Shown piece after piece: positions 34,601 to 43,059 of a DNA stretch of 64,000 bases. Source of the stretch: Bacillota bacterium (GTDB lineage Bacteria; Bacillota; SHA-98; UBA4971). A model generated the notes under the pieces. It saw nothing but the letters and a program-made list of their open reading frames with translations. It had not been told where the DNA came from and ran no database searches. Position 1 is the first letter of the stretch. Every line of letters starts with the position of its first letter. The position numbers were made by a program, and so were the translations under genes. Location: assembly GCA_024653485.1 (NCBI GenBank), contig JANLFY010000011.1, positions 1 through 64,000 of the forward strand, given 5' to 3'.

Positions 34601-35489
34601 CAGCGTTACTAGCGTCGGTGCCGGCGTCGGCACGAGCCGCTCCTCCGAAGGCGTAGACCATGCGAAGACGGCCTCTTTCTAGCGCAAGGTGAAGGACAGG
34701 CGCCTCAGATCCGGCTGGCGCCGCAGCTGCGACGTGCGCCCCGGGTGAAACAGGAGCTGCACCTGAGACGCGAACCGTAGCTCGACCGGGGGCCGCGCCT
34801 GAGACCGGGGGCGCACCTGATACGTGAGCCACAGCTCCGCCGGGAGTCGCAGCTCCGCCGGGAGCCGCGAACGTTACGGCCACTCTGTTGTTCGCGAATG
34901 TGATGTCCCGGGCTTCCTCCACGCATGTCCGGGCCATCACCGTAAACGAATAGACTTGGGACTCTGTGCAGCTGCGGCGGCCTTCAGCGCCATCTCGTGT
35001 GCCGTCTTGGACGTCTTCCAGGCCGCCTCCCACGCCGCCTCCCGCGGCGTCCTCGGCGCCCTCGGCGCCCATCTCGAGGCTACCCTCCATGCGCTCTTTC
35101 GCGTCGTCCTTTGCGCCGCGTTCCACGCCGTCTTCCGCGCAGCCCTCCGCGCCATGCAATTCTCGCGCGTCTTTCACGGTGATGACATACTCCACCCGGT
35201 CTCCCGCCCTGAACCTACCCAGGGAGAACTCAAACCACTCTCTATCCTTGAAGTAATCGCGGACCTTCCTCGCTTGCACCGGCGCGCGTTCGACTCCGTT
35301 CACGGCCATCCTCAATGACACGGCGTCTGCGGGAGGACATGGATCAACGACAGCCTTTACCACCACCATGTCGCCGTCGAGCGGCTGTCTCGGACGCCTT
35401 TCGTACTCGTGGTTCTCATACGGGTCGTTCAGGCCGAACGGTATGTGCTTTATGCGGAGACGGGTTCTCTCACCGGTCCTGTCTGTCAT
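31665..35489 (-). CDS. Glycoside hydrolase family 31 with large low-complexity inserts
   Basis: A 1274-aa GH31 enzyme (alpha-glucosidase/alpha-xylosidase family), about 500 residues longer than usual. The catalytic barrel is intact: WVFGPWMSSNSWNTQREV, VFVIEAWSDEATFYIF, nucleophile Asp in GFKTDGGEFIF, RYPLHWAGDQPSSF with the likely acid/base Asp, and GYDIGGFSG. The excess is made of Ala/Asp/Gly-rich tracts: a DADADADA region (34362-34640), a V-S-G-A-x tract (about 34710-34870), an E/G-A tract (about 34975-35170) and an ARDxADAG tract inside the catalytic half (about 33568-33800). ATG 35489 follows GGAGGAGTGA. No signal peptide. It is next to two ABC permeases, so it degrades an imported glucoside or xyloside. 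Confidence 0.88.
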   Translation of the reverse strand: MTDRTGERTRLRIKHIPFGLNDPYENHEYERRPRQPLDGDMVVVKAVVDPCPPADAVSLRMAVNGVERAPVQARKVRDYFKDREWFEFSLGRFRAGDRVEYVITVKDARELHGAEGCAEDGVERGAKDDAKERMEGSLEMGAEGAEDAAGGGVGGGLEDVQDGTRDGAEGRRSCTESQVYSFTVMARTCVEEARDITFANNRVAVTFAAPGGAATPGGAVAHVSGAPPVSGAAPGRATVRVSGAAPVSPGAHVAAAAPAGSEAPVLHLALERGRLRMVYAFGGAARADAGTDASNAGTDANVGAHSNAGGGTGVCGDADARADAVTDGNAGAVASVGADAYADAYADAGADADADADADADAGAGADADADIDADARAGDECEGLCSFERAGENSYIYRDVKSGRSVEITKSPFSFAVRDETGRVLLRSESSIDPGGAADGLFRHLEVISVPGAATPGLDASSPRKSVDSVTLRFVSEGSKYFGFGERFNKLDQAGLQPDICVYNPYLYQDNKTYMPVPFFFTEAGFGMFVNTPNYVRFDCGGTQTGLGGLGRCIERRIGISAKLDAIDQARAQNQSSAKDDAGGRNQADARNLPDARDRADAGHRAAARDLADAGGRADAANQGDGANNGDARNQGGVMGQVLEIYVFFGTPLQVIREYLSLTGRPALPPKWVFGPWMSSNSWNTQREVVEQVHNMRKHDIPATVFVIEAWSDEATFYIFNDAEYELKDGEQHFTYGDFTFPQHGKWPDPKAMAKYVHDAGLKLILWQIPVIKHFDVPENAQHVLDEAYVIRERLCAMNPDGTPYRITDGWFGGSLLLDFTNPRAREWWFNKRRYLLSDLGVDGFKTDGGEFIFDDDIVFFDGSTGRDMRNRYPNVYVAAYSDFIGKDPTGKGRITFSRAGFAGAQRYPLHWAGDQPSSFAHFRSVLVAGLSANISGIPFWGYDIGGFSGEIPTPELFIRSAEMAAFAPVMQFHSESRGEFNRDRSPWNLAERTGDTRVLDIYRYYAHLRMNLLPYIYQEAMHASRTGEPMMRPLFIDYPDDPHAYEVEDEYLFGRDLLVAPITEENCFARDVYLPEGEWIDFWTGAAYQGRAVVSYAADLDRIPVFIRGGSVIPLDLSDRFELGHSHGNRVDAYENLCFLVTGLPLERHVEHHVEPQVGRYVGCHVGRREPGGSGGHGSCDVVDDVGDGASGSEGYEFEDDLGNRVLVSVQGRADEGGPKEAHACKINVSVSGPVREVYVIVPRADLVDGPALPIRIHGVNGREMYLYAVRS
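34362..34640. repeat. Coding hexanucleotide repeat inside the GH31 gene
   Basis: A run of GCATCA/GCGTCA/GCGTCG-type units on the plus strand, translated on the minus strand as alternating Asp-Ala with Gly-Ala. Units are multiples of 3, so the frame is kept. Similar but unrelated tracts occur elsewhere in this gene. Confidence 0.85.
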
Positions 35490-35617
35490 GTGGTCACTCC
35501 TCCAGAGCTCAACGATCCCAGCGTCCCGACGTCGCCCGCGCCACTGTTTCACGTCACTGTCTCACGTGACGGTTTCGACCCGCAGTCACTGTCTCACGTC
35601 GCTGTCTCAGTCCGCCG

Positions 35618-36478
35618 TCACTGTTTCAGTCCGCCCACCTGAAGCCCCGCCTCGAAGTACTTCTGAGCGAATAGGTAAACCAGGATGATAGGCAGGATGG
35701 AAATGAGGCTCCCTGCCATCAGGGTATTGTAGTCGCTGTTGTACTGCCCGCTCAGATGGCTGAGCGCCACGGGCAAGGTCATCTTGTTCCTGTCGCTGAG
35801 GACGACAAGGGGCCAGAAATAGTCGTTCCAAGCGCCCATGAAGGTGAGGACGCCGTACGTGGCGATGATGGGCTTGCTCAAGGGCAGGACTATGCGGGCG
35901 AACACCGCGAAGTGCGACGCCCCGTCTATGAGGGCCGCCTCCGTGAAGTCGTTCGGGATGGTGCTCATGTACTGTCTTAGCAAGAAGATACCGAAAGCGT
36001 TGAAGAGCGATGTCGGGACCACCACTCCGGCGTACGTATCGAGAAGGCCCAAATACTTCAGCACGATGAACACCGGAATGATCGTGACCTGTCCGGGGAC
36101 CATCATGGTCGCAAGGTAAGCATAGAAGAGGCGGTCGCGTCCCCTGAACTCGAGCTTCGAGAACGCGTACGCGGCCATGGTGGCCGATGTCATGGTCACG
36201 AGCGTCACCATGGACGAAACCACGATGCTGTTCATGACCGCCCTCCCGAACGGGATCACGGAGAACAGCTTTCTGTAACCCTCGAAGCTGATCTCAGGCG
36301 GGATCCACTGAATCGGAATGGCCATGAGCGCCCCCTTCTGCTTGAGTGAGGTGCTCACCATCCAGAAGAACGGCAGCAGCATGAAGAACGCTACTATTGT
36401 GGCTGTCACGTAGAACAACCCCTGCCGAACGGCGCCCCGGCCTCGACTTCGACTGCGACCGCTTCGGCTACGACTCAT
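35618..36478 (-). CDS. Sugar ABC transporter permease (MalG-type)
   Basis: A 286-aa inner-membrane permease of a CUT1 carbohydrate importer. There are six hydrophobic segments; the cytoplasmic EAA loop reads EAALIDGASHFAVFARIVLP. MMVPGQVTIIPVF is typical of MalG-like subunits, and the protein ends KYFEAGLQVGGLKQ. ATG 36478 follows GAGGTGG at about 6 nt and overlaps the upstream permease by 11 nt. It pairs with the MalF-type subunit and the binding protein upstream. No ATPase is encoded here; CUT1 systems often share an ATPase (MsmX-like) from elsewhere. Confidence 0.92.
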   Translation of the reverse strand: MSRSRSGRSRSRGRGAVRQGLFYVTATIVAFFMLLPFFWMVSTSLKQKGALMAIPIQWIPPEISFEGYRKLFSVIPFGRAVMNSIVVSSMVTLVTMTSATMAAYAFSKLEFRGRDRLFYAYLATMMVPGQVTIIPVFIVLKYLGLLDTYAGVVVPTSLFNAFGIFLLRQYMSTIPNDFTEAALIDGASHFAVFARIVLPLSKPIIATYGVLTFMGAWNDYFWPLVVLSDRNKMTLPVALSHLSGQYNSDYNTLMAGSLISILPIILVYLFAQKYFEAGLQVGGLKQ

Positions 36479-37352
36479 AGTGGACCCACCTCTTCTGCAT
36501 CCTCATCTGCACGAGAGTGACCGCGAAGATGATGACAAAGAGGAGCCAGGAGTATCCGCAGGCGTAGCCCATCTTGTAATACCTGAAGGCGTACTGATAG
36601 ATCCGCTCCACCACGACAGCGGTCGCGCCAAGGGGGCCGCCCTTGGTCATTATCATGACCTGGGGAAATAACTGGAAGGAGTTGATGAGCGAGATGACGA
36701 TGACGAACAAAAGGCTCGGTGACAAGAGCGGCAGGGTAATGCGGATCGTCTTCTGCCATCCCGATGCTCCGTCGATCTCCGCGGCTTCGTAGTAGGAAGG
36801 GTTTATGCCCTGCAGTCCTCCGAGGAGAATGAGTCCAAAGAATCCCATGTCCTTCCAGATGCTCGCAATGACGATGCCGGGCATAGCCCAGTTCCGATCG
36901 TGGAGCCAGCCCGGTCCGGTGATGCCGAAGTACCCCAGGAGGGCGTTTATGGGACCGTACTCGGGGCTGAGAAGCCATCTCCATACGAGCGATCCGGCGA
37001 CCCACGAGGTCAAGACGGGGATGTAGTAGATCACCCTGTACGCGCCGATTCCCCGCGCCTTGCCGTTGAGCAGATGAGCCACGGCGAGCGATGTTACCAG
37101 GATGAGGGGCAAGTACAGAACGATGAAGTACAGCGTGTTGCGGAGCACGCGCCAGAACTCCTCTCCCCTCAGGATCTGCTCGTAGTTCTCAAGCCCGATC
37201 CACTTCGGTGGCCCGCTCACGGCATCCCACACCGTAAAGCTGATGCCCAGGGAGGATATCATCGGGATGAGGCTGAAGACGATGAACCCCACGAAACTCG
37301 GTAAGAGGAAGAGCGCGGGGATCAGGAACGCGCCCTTGCCGCGGATACGCAA
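36468..37352 (-). CDS. Sugar ABC transporter permease (MalF-type)
   Basis: A 294-aa partner permease, six hydrophobic helices. It starts LRIRGKGAFLIPALFLLPSF, and the EAA loop is EAAEIDGASGWQKTIRITLP. I prefer the TTG at 37352 because AGGGAGGTGA lies 5 nt upstream; the longer frame to 37388 includes that ribosome binding site within the coding part. It forms the heterodimeric channel with the MalG-type subunit. Confidence 0.9.
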   Translation of the reverse strand: MRIRGKGAFLIPALFLLPSFVGFIVFSLIPMISSLGISFTVWDAVSGPPKWIGLENYEQILRGEEFWRVLRNTLYFIVLYLPLILVTSLAVAHLLNGKARGIGAYRVIYYIPVLTSWVAGSLVWRWLLSPEYGPINALLGYFGITGPGWLHDRNWAMPGIVIASIWKDMGFFGLILLGGLQGINPSYYEAAEIDGASGWQKTIRITLPLLSPSLLFVIVISLINSFQLFPQVMIMTKGGPLGATAVVVERIYQYAFRYYKMGYACGYSWLLFVIIFAVTLVQMRMQKRWVHYES

Positions 37353-37695
37353 TGCTGTCACCTCCCTGCCTGCCGTCCCTGCGGGCACGAGTGAGCCCGC
37401 CGGCGTCGTCGGCGGCCTCTCGTTGGCGGTCGGCCCGTCGTCGTTGCGATCGGCCTGTCGTCGCCGCCGTCCGTGGTCGTCGACGATCCGAGTGGGCGCG
37501 GGCGGCCGCGGGTCACGATGCCCTCGTCCGTGAGACAGGCCTCCGAGACCCGTGGCCGCCCCGCACCGTATCGCGCTTCCTCGTGCGTCGTGGCGCTACA
37601 TCGCACCGCACCGTGGCCCGAGATGGGGCCTGGTCCGCTGGCCGGCTGCTGTCGGCCATACGTCCCGCTGGTTGCTGCCGGTCAGACCGCTGCCA
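37353..37695. other. Intergenic with short GC-rich repeats
   Basis: About 340 bp between the binding protein and permease genes. It consists largely of degenerate CGTCGGC/CGTCGTC repeats. No gene seen. Confidence 0.5.
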
Positions 37696-38964
37696 TTACA
37701 GCTTTATCTTTTGCTCCAGCTCCTTCTGGGCGTCGTCGAGAGCCTGCTTCGGCGTCTTCACGCCGGCCACCGCCGCCGCAAGGTGCCCTCCGACTATGTC
37801 CGCCATCTCCGAGAATTGCTCGATCACCGGAGGAGTGACGAGATAGTCGAGGGAGTCGAAGACCGCTTTTCTGTTAGCGGGCGGCGTGTCCTTCATGTAG
37901 GCCTGTAGGACGTCCGGATAAGTGACCGCCGGAAGCTCCCATCCGGCCTTCACCCTGAGCATGGCGGCCTCCTTGCTCGCCGACATGAATTTGATCCATT
38001 CGAACGCCTCTTTGGAACACTTGGTGTTCTTATTGATGACAAGGCCGTTGGAGAAGAAGTGAGTGGCCTTCTTCACGTTGCCAGGCTCTACTTCGACGTC
38101 CCAGTTGAAGGTCACGTTCTGCTTGAAGTCCGGGAATGCCCAGAGGCCTGTGACAAGCATTCCCAGCCTGCCGGCCTTGAAGAGGTCCCAGTCGCCCATG
38201 CCGGCGAGCTGCGCCTCGGTTGGAACCACGTTGGACTTCCTCACTCTGTCAACCATGACCTGAAGAGTCTGGACGTTCTGGGGGGAGTTGATCGTGAACT
38301 TGGTCTTGTCGGCGCTCAGGATGCTCCCACCGTTCTGGGCGACCATCTTGTAGAACTCCCAGAACTGAATCGGCTGAGAGAGACCGAAAATGTCCTTGCC
38401 GAGCGCCCTGATCTTTTGGGCGGCGCGGTCCACGTCCGCCCAGGTCCAGCTGGCAGTCGGATAGGAGACCTTGGCCTTGTCGAAGAGGTCCTTGTTGTAG
38501 ATGAGAAGGACGTTAGAGAAGCTAGCAGGAAGGCCGTACTGCTGGCCGCTCACGGCGAACGCCCCAAGGGCGTTGGGGTTGAGGACGGAGGTGTCGAACC
38601 CCGTCTCCCTGATCAGCGATCCGAGGTCCATGACAACGCCCTTCTTGGCGTAGGTCACGAAGTTCTCGTAGTTGAGTTCGTAGGCGTCAGGCGCCTTCCC
38701 CCCGGCTATCCTAGTCTGAAGCTGAGTGAAATAGTCGCCGTAGCCGATCGTCTCGATCTGGACCTTGATGTCGGGGTGCTGCTTCTCGAACTCCTGTCTC
38801 ATCTGGTCAAGGACTTGCTCGTTGGCGCCGCTCGATGAGAAATTGAGGAACTTGATGGTCACCGGCTGAGCCGCCGCAGCGACTGCCGCGGTCCCGGCCA
38901 TCGTGATCAACAACAGAACCACCACCGCAAGAGAAACGGCTGACAGAAACCCCCTCTTTCGCAT
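37696..38964 (-). CDS. Sugar ABC transporter substrate-binding protein
   Basis: A 422-aa extracellular binding protein (CUT1, SBP_bac_1 type). Residues 1-32 are a signal peptide (MRKRGFLSAVSLAVVVLLLI, then AAAQP). The mature protein begins VTIKFLNFSSSGANEQVLDQ and includes FEKQHPDIKVQIETIGYGDY and YGLPASFSNVLLIYNKDLFD. No lipobox cysteine is evident at the cleavage region, so anchoring is unclear. ATG 38964 follows AGGAGGGTC. It is the first gene of the operon with two permeases, GH31, GH15 and ROK, which implies an alpha-linked oligosaccharide substrate. Confidence 0.92.
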   Translation of the reverse strand: MRKRGFLSAVSLAVVVLLLITMAGTAAVAAAAQPVTIKFLNFSSSGANEQVLDQMRQEFEKQHPDIKVQIETIGYGDYFTQLQTRIAGGKAPDAYELNYENFVTYAKKGVVMDLGSLIRETGFDTSVLNPNALGAFAVSGQQYGLPASFSNVLLIYNKDLFDKAKVSYPTASWTWADVDRAAQKIRALGKDIFGLSQPIQFWEFYKMVAQNGGSILSADKTKFTINSPQNVQTLQVMVDRVRKSNVVPTEAQLAGMGDWDLFKAGRLGMLVTGLWAFPDFKQNVTFNWDVEVEPGNVKKATHFFSNGLVINKNTKCSKEAFEWIKFMSASKEAAMLRVKAGWELPAVTYPDVLQAYMKDTPPANRKAVFDSLDYLVTPPVIEQFSEMADIVGGHLAAAVAGVKTPKQALDDAQKELEQKIKL

Positions 38965-39774
38965 GCGCTGACCCTCCTCATGAGTCTGAGCATAAGTCTA
39001 TGGGCAGCCAATCTCAGGACTGAAGGATTATCATGCAGTCTGTCCGCACTTCCGCATACCGCCGCATATCGCGGCTCCTTTCGCCGTACACAGCCCTTGT
39101 TCGACCTTTGCTGTCCACCCTAGCCATCTCTAGACCGACTTCACAGTAACTCCACACAGTAACTCCACTGCGACACGCAGGCCCAGAACCGGCCACAAGA
39201 CGCAGATGTGGGACCGGCCGCGAGGCGCAGATGCAGAACCGACCGCGAACCGTCGCCTCGAGACGTCGCCCCGCGAGAATTGGAAACCCGCCACAAACCA
39301 AGAGGGCACCAGGCATCACCTATAGTCCTCGAGCATCTCCCGCCCCCTCTCATGAATTGCCCCTCCGCAGAACTCGACTCGCCTGGGATCTTGACTGGGA
39401 TTTTGATTCGTTCTGTGAATGAATTATTCTCTGTTGGTTGGCGGATTCCTTCTGTAAGGCGAGAGGTCTTCTGCATTTTCTATGGATCGGGGTAACAGCC
39501 TGTCTTGCTGGTTGTCTTGCTGAAGGTTCATCGCCCTGTCGATGAGGCAGACGAGGTACAGCAGAGCACGAGACGGGGCACGGACACGTATGGACAGGCA
39601 CGGACACTCCGAGGCAGCCACGACGACGCGTGGGGAGGCACGAGGGTGCACCGGGATGCGACGGGAGGCGCGGACATCTGATCACACGAGGGAGGTGCCA
39701 TACAGGTGGCAATACGCTTGGCAGCGGTCCTCAGGTGCAGTAGCTCACTGAAGACCGCTGGCTATGACCGCAGA
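38965..39774. other. Upstream region of the sugar operon, no gene
   Basis: About 810 bp. It should hold the operon promoter, but no clear -35/-10 pair appears on the minus strand. There is an imperfect dyad GAATGAATTATTC at 39417-39429, a possible regulator site. No credible coding sequence. Confidence 0.4.
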
Positions 39775-40098
39775 CTATGCGTCAATGGGTCGACCCCTGC
39801 GAAGGATTTCGTCGTACAGGAACTCGCCGCGGCTCGCCTTGCGGTATTCGTCCAGCGAATAGGGTCGGGGCGAGATGTCGAGGTCAATGTCCTCGCTGAC
39901 CCGCTTCAGCATGACAGCCTCTTCAACGCAGTCGTTGCCGAAGTACGGCGAGATTATGGCAATGTCGATATCGCTATCCTGTGTCGCCTGCCCCGTAGCG
40001 TAGGACCCAAACAGGGTGGCTTTCTCCACACGGGTGTTCCTTGACCTCAGCGCCTTCACGAACCCTCGAGTAATCAACTCAACTTGCTTTTCAGCCAT
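39775..40098 (-). CDS. MNT-domain nucleotidyltransferase (orphan MntA-like antitoxin)
   Basis: A 107-aa minimal nucleotidyltransferase. The active site is ATLFGSYATGQATQDSDIDI (GSx10DxD), followed by VSEDIDLDISPRPY, which carries the third acidic site. ATG 40098 follows AAGGAGG. Such proteins usually pair with a HEPN toxin. Here no intact HEPN gene is adjacent; only a short open tail (ADSAGVLAECGEDRRDLVRR) is readable just upstream on the same strand and could be a relic. It may thus be an orphan, or act with HepT elsewhere. Confidence 0.85.
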   Translation of the reverse strand: MAEKQVELITRGFVKALRSRNTRVEKATLFGSYATGQATQDSDIDIAIISPYFGNDCVEEAVMLKRVSEDIDLDISPRPYSLDEYRKASRGEFLYDEILRRGRPIDA

Positions 40099-40350
40099 TC
40101 TACAACCTCCTTCGTCCTAGCCATCGTCGCACGAGGTCTCGTCGGTCTTCACCGCACTCCGCCAAAACACCGGCGGAATCCGCAAGCGAGACGAGGTCGT
40201 GCTTCTCGGTCCCGCCCTGGCGCGTCCATCATCTGTTAGCATCTGGAACGCGGCTTCCAAAATGAGGATACCACGACTTCCCGTGTGTAATCAACTTCTA
40301 TTGCTGTGCTCTTGGGTCGCAGAGCTGTTGCCCGTTGGCAGAAGAAAAAC

Positions 40351-40397
40351 GAGCGCGCTCGTTCATAGCCTCTTGGCGAAACGAGCGCGCTCGTTTC
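40351..40397. repeat. 47-bp dispersed repeat, copy B
   Basis: Second copy of the repeat at 26504-26550. The block AACGAGCGCGCTCGTT, a perfect 16-bp palindrome, occurs twice, 36 bp apart start to start. It lies in a 456-bp gap (40099-40554) without genes, about 250 bp upstream of the MNT gene. Copy A is likewise upstream of an MNT gene. Confidence 0.85.
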
Positions 40398-40554
40398 TTG
40401 CTCATATTTGTCGCGTTTCTCCGGTCTCCATCGGCTCCTTTCCTCAACTGTTCGCCACTCGTCCCACGCATTCGGGGTACCACGGCTAGCACTGTTGCTC
40501 TGCGTCGCGCCCCCGCTCGGCGCATCACCGGTGGATCCGTCACCGCTTGACGCG

Positions 40555-41080
40555 TTAGCGACTGGCTGGTGTGTAGAAGGACGCCCTGCCCTTACCATGC
40601 AACCTAAGCTGGCCGTCCTTCGCGAGCTCCCTTAGGAGGCGGGTCGCCTGGAAGTCGCTAATCTGGCATATTTCGGCCGCCTCCCGGCGAGTGATCTTAC
40701 CATGCTTCTTCGCGTACTGGAAAACCTTCTGCCTCTGTTGCTCGGGCTTGATACCCTTCACGCGCGCGTATGATGCCTTCTGCCCAATTCCCGCATACAC
40801 AGCGGCCGAGAAATGGTACAAGCGTCCTTTCTTCTCGCCGCGCGGCTCAAGGAGCCCTCTCTCGACAAGTCTCTCGAGCACACCGCGCGCCTCTACCTCA
40901 GGCTTTTGAATCAGCTGTGCAGCCACGCGCGTCTCGATCCGCCGTTCAATGAATACTCGGTTCAGAACGAGAAGCTCGTCCAGTCCGAGCAGGCGACCGT
41001 CTCTATTTTGCTGCTCCATGAGGAAACCCACAAACTCAAGGTTGGCCTCGCCTCCTGGCAAGACCAGCACTACGTCTGTG
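40555..41080 (-). pseudogene. AlbA_2/Schlafen-type ATP-binding protein, C-terminal remnant
   Basis: About 175 residues matching the C-terminal end of AlbA_2-domain putative transcriptional regulators (also annotated RecG-like ATP-binding proteins). They include LVLPGGEANLEFVGFLMEQQ and NRDGRLLGLDELLVLNRVF, then two winged-helix units (EARGVLERLVERGLLEPRG; GKITRREAAEICQISDFQAT). The N-terminal AlbA_2 domain and the GHKL-type ATP-binding region are absent. The frame runs to 41112, but homology stops near 41080, where a fragment of a different gene on the other strand begins. It is probably non-functional. Confidence 0.7.
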
Positions 41081-41088
41081 GGAGTGCT

Positions 41089-41841
41089 CCGCCCATAGTC
41101 GTAGTGGGGCAATCGATCGGCCCGTTCGCCACTCCCTTACAGCGGGCGCTCGCCCGATGGGCGCTCGCGGGAGCCTTGTGGACCGGAGTCAGGGAGTCCG
41201 TATCAGAGACGGCGGTGCTCCAGCTCCTCGGCGGGAAAGCGCGCGGTGCCAAGGTCCACGTCATGCCCGACGTGGCGCTGGCGCTGGAGCCGGCCCCGCC
41301 GGACGACCCCCGGGTGATTCGCGTATGTGAGCTCCTGGACCGCTATCCCCGTCCGTGGATAGGCATGACGGTGCGCCGCTGGAGCAGCCAGCCCGAGGCA
41401 CGACGGCAATGGCGGCGACGGGATACCGGAGCGGGTGCACCCCGGCGCCGGGCCCGGAACCACTTGGGCGAGTCCTTCCCTAACCACCGTAACCACCGCA
41501 GCGGATCTCACTCGAGCTATCCCGGCTACCTCGAGGCCCTCGCCGAGGTATGCCGACGCGTGACGCGTGATCTGGGAGGCATGGTCTTCCTCTGGTTGCG
41601 GTGCAGGGTGGACGATCCTCTCGAGAATGACCGAAGCGCCAGCCTTGACCTGCTCAACCTCGTATCGGTGGAGCCCGGGGGAGGGGCGGGCACTTCGCGC
41701 GTAGTTCTCATGGATGATGCCCATTCCGCCGATGTCCTCAAAGCATGCTATTCGCGCATGGACGCCTTCGTGGCCACGCGGTTCCATTCCGCACTTTTCG
41801 CGATGGCCGGGGGCGTGCCCACGGTCGCCGTTGACTACTGA
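41089..41841 (+). pseudogene. Polysaccharide pyruvyl transferase (CsaB-like) fragment
   Basis: Middle and C-terminal portions of a CsaB-type pyruvyl transferase: PPIVVVGQSIGPFATPLQRA, KVHVMPDVALALEP, and MDAFVATRFHSALFAMAGGV with the conserved RxHS/A loop, then PTVAVDY followed at once by TGA. The N-terminal about 100 residues are missing. The normal continuation after AVDY is still readable past the stop (GAEGVGHTV), indicating decay. A Ser/His/Arg-rich insert lies near the middle. It abuts the AlbA_2 remnant at about 41085, with the broken ends facing each other. Confidence 0.65.
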
Positions 41842-42046
41842 GGGGCCGAAGGCGTCGGGCATACTGTAACCTTGCTGCACCGGGGTGGCTGGACGTTACA
41901 CTCAGTCCCGACCTGCCTGTAGATGATCCACTAGAGCTCCTTACCTGAACCGTCAGACCGGTGCCATGGTCTTCACAAGACGCCATGATGTTCCAGAGCT
42001 TGTCCGGGAACCATCGGCATGAAGCAACGTATTAAGCAACGTATTA

Positions 42047-42069
42047 GAGGTCGTCGGAACAACGACCTC
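42047..42069. other. 8-bp hairpin upstream of the SIMPL gene
   Basis: GAGGTCGT and ACGACCTC separated by 7 nt, about 85 nt before the SIMPL gene start. A 12-bp tandem duplication (AAGCAACGTATT twice, 42022-42045) lies directly before it. This could be a regulatory leader or debris. Confidence 0.5.
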
Positions 42070-42152
42070 CGTCCGGCCGTGTTCAACCAACCGGGCTCCG
42101 GGAGCCAATCTGGCTCCGCGTCCAGTCAACCTAACAGGGAGAGGGGATTTGC

Positions 42153-42914
42153 TTGAGCAATCATAGTCATCGCCTGATTGCGGCCGCGGCTGCCGCTCTC
42201 ATCGTTGTAGCGGCTGTTGTCGCGGTCGGCGCGCGTCCTGAAGCTGCGCAAGAGGGGGCGCGGGAGGACCAGAAAGACGGGCTTCTGAGGGTCTCAGGCA
42301 CCGGGATCGTCGATGCCAAGCCGGACCTGGCCCGAGTGTCTTTGGGCGTTGAGACTCTCGCCGCCACGGCACGTGAAGCGCAAGAACGGAGCAACGAGAC
42401 AGCTGCCAGCGTAGTGAAGGCTCTGCATGACCTCGGCATCGCAGACGACGACATCGTAACGGTTGGGCTCTCGCTGAACCCGGAGTACCGCTACGACCAG
42501 AACAAGAAGGAGAGCGTACTCACCGGTTACAGGTCCGTCCACACCATGACGGTGACAGTGCGCGATGTGGCGAGGGTCGGCAAAGTGATCGACGCTCTGA
42601 CCGAGGCCGGCGGCAATGTTGTGCGCAGCATCTCTTTCGAGGTCTCCGACGAGTCGCGATTCCGCGACGAGGCGCTCGAGAAAGCCGTGAAGGACGCCAC
42701 CCGCAAGGCCGAGGCCGCCGCCCGCGCCGCGGGCGTGAAGTTGAAAGGCATCGCCACCATCACCGATACGGGTGGGTCTAGCGGTATGCCGCTCCCGACG
42801 ATGATGCGCGCCGCAAAGGTGGACGAGGGGTTTTCCGGAGCTGATGCCGGCGCCATGGTCGCCACCGGAAACATCCAGATCGTCGCGACCGTCGAGATGA
42901 CATTCAGATTCTAG
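42153..42914 (+). CDS. SIMPL-domain (DUF541/YggE-like) exported protein
   Basis: A 253-aa protein. Residues 1-30 are a signal anchor (LIAAAAAALIVVAAVVAVGA). The SIMPL domain follows: LLRVSGTGIVDAKPDLARVS, NETAASVVKALHDLGIADDD, LSLNPEYRYDQNK and EKAVKDATRKAEAAARAAGV, ending with IVATVEMTFRF. Members form ring-shaped oligomers at the cell envelope and have been linked to stress tolerance; the biochemical role is not settled. TTG start at 42153 with GGGAGAGGGG upstream. It stands alone with a possible terminator behind it. Confidence 0.85.
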   Translation: MSNHSHRLIAAAAAALIVVAAVVAVGARPEAAQEGAREDQKDGLLRVSGTGIVDAKPDLARVSLGVETLAATAREAQERSNETAASVVKALHDLGIADDDIVTVGLSLNPEYRYDQNKKESVLTGYRSVHTMTVTVRDVARVGKVIDALTEAGGNVVRSISFEVSDESRFRDEALEKAVKDATRKAEAAARAAGVKLKGIATITDTGGSSGMPLPTMMRAAKVDEGFSGADAGAMVATGNIQIVATVEMTFRF

Positions 42915-42973
42915 AGTATACGACGCCTGGACATGGAACGCCGGCTAGGAACGGGGCCAGGAACGGCGCCGGT

Positions 42974-43010
42974 CGAGGACGGCATGTTCTCCGGCGTTCC
43001 GCCGTCCTCG
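42974..43010 (+). terminator. Possible terminator after the SIMPL gene
   Basis: CGAGGACGGC pairs with GCCGTCCTCG, a 10-bp GC-rich stem with a 17-nt loop, 60 nt after the stop. There is no T-run, so it may act as a hairpin only or depend on Rho. Confidence 0.45.
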
Positions 43011-43059
43011 GCGTAGCACCGTGATCCTCCGATCCGCCCCCTCAACCCGCGCCGTCTCC

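Noticed and set aside
34362-34640. CRISPR or structured RNA in the GH31 region
   Set aside because: The repeats are in frame with the minus-strand GH31 protein and translate to alternating Asp/Ala.
38059-38838. Plus-strand frame of 259 aa opposite the sugar-binding protein
   Set aside because: It is a shadow of the conserved binding protein with no known motif.
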